The position numbers and the translations under genes were made by a program. The notes beneath the pieces are model-generated. The model did no database searches. It saw only the letters and a program-made list of their open reading frames with translations, and was not told the origin of the DNA. A DNA stretch of 64,000 nucleotides. Source: Trachythela sp. YZ-2020 (lineage: Eukaryota; Cnidaria; Anthozoa; Malacalcyonacea; Clavulariidae). Position 1 is the stretch's first letter. Every line of letters starts with the position of its first letter. Below, piece after piece: positions 58,201-64,000 of the stretch. The stretch covers positions 2,604,001-2,668,000 of the forward strand of contig JADLSH010000387.1 of NCBI GenBank assembly GCA_016169945.1, written 5' to 3'.

Positions 58201-61200
58201 AGTTACATCCAAAGTCAAAGGGATATGAAGTAGATATGTTAAATACACTGTAATGAGGGCGTCTGGCTTAGAAAAATACTAATAATTTCTAAAATACATG
58301 ACAAGATGGAAAAAACCAACACATGAAACTTATTTTTCCTTGTTCTAAAATACTCGAACGGGAAATCCGCACTCCACCAGTAATTAAAGCACCCCATTGA
58401 CATTTGTGGAATCACACATTGGCTTATGGTATATAACCATACAGACAGGTGCCAAGATATCCGCAGTGAAAGGAACCATTTTGAAATAGATTAATCGCGG
58501 AAACAGCTATATTCGACCATTCTTTATGGTAAACAATGTATGGCAACAAGCGCCAAAAATGCGGACGTCAAATTTGTAAGTACTTCACGAAGTCTTAGTA
58601 TTGATGATGAATGAAGCTCAACAATTATAAAATTATGGGTATTATTGCGTTTTAAGATATTATTGATGAAAGAATTCTACGTTATTTATATTCAACATGC
58701 ATGACGGCTGAAATAACTCTGGAAAAACAGTAAGACGCGGTTGTTATTGGATAAAAGGCGTTGAAATCTCTATGCTCGTTTCCTCTCGCCGACTATACTT
58801 GGGGATTATACAGATTACAGTGATGCCGACATTATTTTCAGTACAAAAACGAACAATGTACAATATTAAATTATGAATAATCCAAGAGTTGGTTAGTTAA
58901 TGGCAATATAGACAAAAGCGCCTGCATATATTTGTGCATTTTTATATAACTTCTTATTAAAATTTATTTCTTTTGAATATCTTATGAATTATGAAATGTG
59001 ACTCAAGCATGATATAATTTGTTGAATAAAGTACACGCGCGCGCGTCTGTGCCTGTATCGTACTGTACTAACTCAATTGCAACTCAGCGTGGTAATAGGT
59101 CAACCATGCACAGATAGTAAGAGACATGCATGCAGTTATGTATACGTGTATATCTGCATAATATCAGTACGAACTTGCCCATATGTGCATATGTGTACGA
59201 CATATATGATAATAAGGCCTCGTCGTCAACTACATATGTATACAGCAAAGATAAACATACATGATGTAAATGCCTTGATATTCGTTCGCACTTATCTTCA
59301 CGTGTGTAAGTCAATATTTTAAATGTAAATACTGTAAGCTACAATATATAATTATAGAGTAATTGTCTTTATGTTTCTTCAGTGTATGCACTAGTTGACT
59401 TACCTACTGAGAGACAGATCTTTCGAACAGTATATTCCTTTATCGCCGCAATCTCAGCTTTTGATACACTCGTGTGCTCTCGTATAAACCTGAGAAGATC
59501 ACATTCGCAGCAGTATATATCGTTAATGCGTAGCAAGTATGATGGCAAAGTAATGCACAAGGTATGTACTATTTATAATCGGCTTCTGTAGACAAGACCT
59601 CGGCGGGTCGTGGGAGGACTTTTGAAAAGAGGATTAATTGTTGTCCACCACACGCAGTTATAAATAGGATTCACACACAAGCGCGATCTAAGATCTTCAC
59701 TCAGAAATAACTGGAATCACGCAAGAATGCAATCGATCAAATGCTTGGCAACGTGATATAAAGATATTTCATGACTGCATATAGCCATAGGCAAGCTGTA
59801 TGTGTATATATATGATAAGAGGTATAACTGTTTAGCAGAAAGGTTAAATAAATAGTCCGGCAAGCGCATGGCGAGTTGTCGCAGCTGTATCATCATAACA
59901 CATTGTTTTATCAGTTGCGACTTGCGAACAGAAAGGACGTGATTTCCTTCAAACGATATGACGCAACTTAACGCTTTTATCAAACAGAGTCATTCAAGTA
60001 GATTTGAGAGGGTGTTTTAAATATCTTATCCCATGACAACGCACGAGGAAAGTTGATCACTGCGGTAAAAGTTATGTCGTGAAGTATACTAAACATGTTG
60101 TTTCACTTGAGTTAAATATGGACACAGTGCTGCATTTGTTTACAAAAGCAAGCAACAACAGCGCCTTAATGAGAAATGTTTGCTTAAAACAAGCGGATTA
60201 TGAACATTGTTTCGTTTTTTTTATAAAAGGAAAATTTTTTCTGTTTGGATATTTATCGTATTTCACCATTGTTAGTCACGGCTTAGTTAAGGGTATACGT
60301 ATGTCAAATTGTCAATCTTAGCCAACCACCGTGCATGTTTCGTTGTCTTAAAATATACTAAACACACTCGTCAATGATTGTAGTAATATACAGTGAGCGT
60401 ATACAAACATAAATATATATATACAAAAATATATATATATTCTTTACTTGTTGCGATTCGTAAAACGGATATAATGCCTTTTCAATAAAAAATGTTTTAA
60501 ACATTTACTAGCATAATCTTTCAACATGTACGCTTGCAGACGTAAAACTGACCAGGAAGACATGAGCAATAATCAGTAAGACGGTATATGCTAGTCATTG
60601 ACAGCATCTTGCATACAAGTGCGCGTTGAAGAACACGGACTTGACAGAGATACTTGAAGAAAAACTTTTCTTCCCTATTAAAGGCTATAATGAGAAAGCT
60701 TACCTTGTATTTAATAGCTCGCAGTCCACGCGTCGCTGCCGATCAACGTTGACTATCTGTAGTGTGAACTTGAAAGATTCTTTGATGACAGTTAGCTAGG
60801 CTGCGGTTTCTAGCAATGTGGAGTCAAATTCCTAACGCACCTCTAATATGTATGACCCAACGTTACAGTAGCTGACGTTGCTGGTCCAGCATTCAAGTTA
60901 TCGTCATTATGACATTATTTATTTACGAAAATGAGATGATGGCATTAGAAGAACGAACGCTGCGAGGCGTTGTGGCACTTATCTAATCTTTTAACCCAAT
61001 TAGAGTTGTTGTCGTTGCTTGAAACCGGAAATACTCTTGTGTAAGTCTCCGCTTCTGAGCGGGAACCGATTCCGTTCATGCCGCCATTTTTAGCACTTGT
61101 TTTTTGGGGCAGATTACAAACGATGGTGAGATCATTATTTAAGTATTATACCCTGTTAGAGTAATGATTTCATTAGCAACCATTTTATTCTTACGCATTA

Positions 61201-61722
61201 TGACATTCTAGGCTAATGGTTTTTGCCCTGGTGCCAAAATATTGTAATTCGATGCTAATTTAAGAATGTTGTAAATTACGTAAAAATATAGTGGTTCGAG
61301 TGATCTGGGATTGCGGATGAACATTAAAAAGAAAGTGATTAAACTCCCCGTTGGTACACTAGCATGATAGATTGCCAGTAAGGGGGTTAAGTTGTTGAAT
61401 AACCCTGCAGTACTTAACTTAATATAGCGTACTTCTATAATTCATTTCTTTTAATTAAAGAGCCATGATATCTCTATACTTGAAATATGCATTTTACACT
61501 CTTGTGAGCTATTTTAGTCATTATATAGACTCGTCAAATAAGATTCACACACAGCGCAGTATTTGAGTTAAGACCTTGTATGTAGCTATAGCTCTTTATA
61601 TCTACCTAATAATCTAGAACTATATGACTTCACTGTTGTTTTGCTTCCTTGTGACAGTGTACCAATGTAGCAACAAACAGAATAAAGCAACAGCCAACAA
61701 GCCAATATTGAATGATAAGATA
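55223..61722. other. No gene supported; candidate isolated first exon near 61,123
   Basis: AT-rich, ORFs of at most 88 codons with no domain. A CG-richer stretch at 61,020-61,125 ends ACAAACGATG|GTGAGA, which could be a 5' untranslated exon with a start codon next to a donor. No downstream coding exon was found. Confidence 0.4.
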
Positions 61723-61795
61723 TATAAGCTTCGGGTCTTCGAAGCTTATCGTATGGACGCTACCTACACTGGCACCACGCGTTCATAGAATGGTA
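61723..61795 (-). mobile_element. Penelope-like element end fragment
   Basis: The minus strand reads GAACGCGTGGTGCCAGTGTA then GGTAGCGTCCATACGATAAG, the PLE leader phrase of 1,371 and 33,300. A 10-bp stem (ATAAGCTTCG / CGAAGCTTAT, 61,724-61,749) follows. Confidence 0.6.
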
Positions 61796-64000
61796 AGGTC
61801 TTTGCCTTTGCCGGAGCAAACAAAATTACCAAATTTAGGAGCTGAAGTGCAATAAAACATTCTAAACTCCCTAATACGGACACTGAAGGAACAGAGCAAA
61901 CTAGAAAAGTGTCCATATTAGAGGTGCTCGTTTTCTGTCTTGAGGTCACCACCATGACGTCACTTACACTTAAAGTGTAAAGTTTGTAGTAACTGAAAAC
62001 AGGCCCACACTTCAGTGTCTATTAACCTACACTTCAGCTACTACGTGGGATAACTTAAGCGCCCCCCCCCCAATAAAGATCAGAGTGGGATAACTTAATA
62101 CTAAGGAGTGAGATTTTTCGCTGCCTGAAATGCAAAACTGAGCAAAATGACCTGGTTTCAGCATGTCAAATCTTCCCCAGAACGCAGGAATAAAATTTTC
62201 TAGAATTTGTCTACCCCCAAAACCAATCTTCCGCCGCCACTGCTAATTACATCTGCTCTCTGGTGTCCGTCATTATTTCAGAGAAGGTCTGTATTATAGA
62301 GCCAACCTCGTTCCTAGGGTTTTGAACAGGTGGGAATTTTGCCAGCGCTGGTCAACAAATTGCGGGCGCACGCGAACGTTTTTTTAAAAAATTGTTAAAA
62401 GGGTCTTAAAATGAACAAAAACAAGTTTTTGTGTGTATTTTTTGGCCAGAAAACAGCAGATGTATCTGTACTAAAATACTTTTTTACTAAGTTTATGACA
62501 AAATGAACAGGAGGAAAGAAATTGGACTGAAATCAGAGAAATATAAAGGATATTTTTCTACGACGGAACATGAGCGAAATTTTACTTTGTTCGAAGATGC
62601 TAGTTGTCTTGGCTTCGTAAACATATAAAATTAGAAAGTTTAACTTACGGTGGGTTTGAATTTCATTTTTCAACGCATGTTTCTATACAAAAATTGCTAT
62701 AATAGTTTTCTCATCAAAACCTGTGAGATTTCGTACGGCCAAAATCGGCATTTTTCAAAAATTAGGAAAATGTTTATGTTTATACTATTCTTGCTTGTTA
62801 AAGCAATTCGGTTGAGAGATAAAGCCCATTGATTCCAGAAAAATGGGCAGTTTTAAAATCATATGAATATTTTGCCCTTTTTCTCTAATATAGTAAATAG
62901 TAATTCAAGGTGTGAATATCAGCACAGTAAAATGATAAAGAAATAAAATATTTCAAAATTTTGTTGAGAGCCTCAAAACCAAATACGGTTTAAAATACCC
63001 CTAATAGCATATATTGGGGAAGAATTTGTTTACATCAAAATTCGCGCTAGTACGAATTTTGGTGATTTTCTGGGATATTCCGTCGAATTCCGAGAGTCTC
63101 CGATCTTTTCCGATACGTATAAAGATGTTTCTTTACGCAATTTTTAAATTTTTAAAAGTTATTATTCATTTGCTTACACTCTCAGTCAATCAATCAATTA
63201 AATAATTTCGGTTGGTAGAAAAAACTAGGTCAAAATCTGTAAGAATCGCCCGGAAATTCAATAGCCGAGTTTACTCGCCCCAGGTCTCATTTCTAACAAC
63301 CGCGCGAAATCCAACGCATGCTCAAACAAAATTCCCACCTGTTAGGGTTTTGTTGTGTTTATAGAGGTTAGAGACTGTCCGTATTGGAAAGGTGGCCCGG
63401 TATATAAGAAGAGGTTCGACTGTACTTGTCTTGCTTCTTTTCAAATCAGATGGAAGTATAGTTCCATAAAGGGTAGTTTAATATCGTAGCGGGGTAAGTT
63501 ACCGCAATACCGCAGGCTGTTGTATCTGCGTGGATGCCAAAATTACTGAATTCTAATTGGTTAAGAGAAGTTCAATAATTACGAATTGTATATTGCAGTA
63601 CTCGTTGAGTATGGATTGAGAACGAATTTGAGGAAAAATACTGAAACAACGGAACAAGTTATCATATCACGATACATTACTGATATGGTTGAGCATTTAA
63701 CTGTACTTGTGATATTTGAACATTTTGCACTCTCTTTAACTGTACACTACAATTTGTCGTGTCGATTTCTGGTTTCACTGAGCAGACGAATTGGTTGTCA
63801 ATTGTTCAGTGAACTCTAAAGTCTAAAGGGACTGGAATGATAATTTGGTCGTCATCTTTGAAGCCGCTCATGAACCCCTCCGCCGACACCACTTGGACAA
63901 CATAGACGACCGGCCTTTATTCTTGTCGATGGCATTTTTTGTTACAAGCATGAAAATACGCAAAATGTCTCAGGATAGTGTTTACTTTGAGGGTGAGAGT
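61796..64000. other. Non-coding; possible degenerate DNA transposon at about 62,270-63,425
   Basis: AACAGGTGGGAATTTTG (62,325-62,341) is inverted at 63,327-63,343, and AGGGTTTT lies beside each arm. GTCCGTATT-type phrases with GAGGTTCGACTG mark the right side, and CCTAATACGGACAC occurs at about 61,873. No transposase ORF. The rest shows nothing. Confidence 0.35.

Overview
This is metazoan nuclear DNA. The genes are split by GT-AG introns, the sequence is AT-rich, and it is full of short non-autonomous transposons, Penelope-like retroelements (PLEs), a tRNA-derived SINE family and a LINE. The mix (a FRAS1/FREM-family matrix gene, a THAP-domain remnant, GIY-YIG Penelope elements, many palindromic MITEs) suggests a marine invertebrate. 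A cnidarian is my best guess, but that is inference.

Layout. 1-8,530 is a retroelement graveyard. It holds a frameshifted THAP domain (minus), a PLE terminal fragment, a LINE (plus) that has lost its reverse transcriptase core, a partial PLE (minus), and a longer PLE (plus) with a 377-bp MITE in its GIY-YIG region. 9,056-10,160 is a dispersed repeat carrying a 716-bp foldback transposon with 3-bp TAA target duplications and a MADF-domain fragment, so PIF/Harbinger-like. 10,895-13,375 (plus) is a three-exon gene for a 324-residue secreted, cysteine-rich, probably GPI-anchored protein with Frizzled-CRD-like spacing.

The main gene runs on the minus strand from 43,497 to 15,760. I could join 18 exons in which every splice phase agrees, giving 3,085 codons and a stop. 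The predicted protein has a signal peptide, an N-terminal region, about 12 CSPG/NG2 repeats, five Calx-beta domains, the conserved FRAS/FREM C-terminal region, one transmembrane helix and a short tail ending in TEV. This is the FREM2 layout. Its introns hold most of the repeats: SINEs, MITEs, a 1,158-bp foldback element with TTA duplications, minisatellites and PLE ends.

43,516-64,000 has no gene I can support. It contains a small hAT-like element with a perfect 8-bp target duplication, a MITE with TA duplications, hairpins, PLE end fragments and a few tandem repeats. The two real genes converge (plus gene ending near 13.8 kb, minus gene ending at 15.76 kb). Both encode cell-surface or matrix proteins, but nothing in the sequence shows that they work together.
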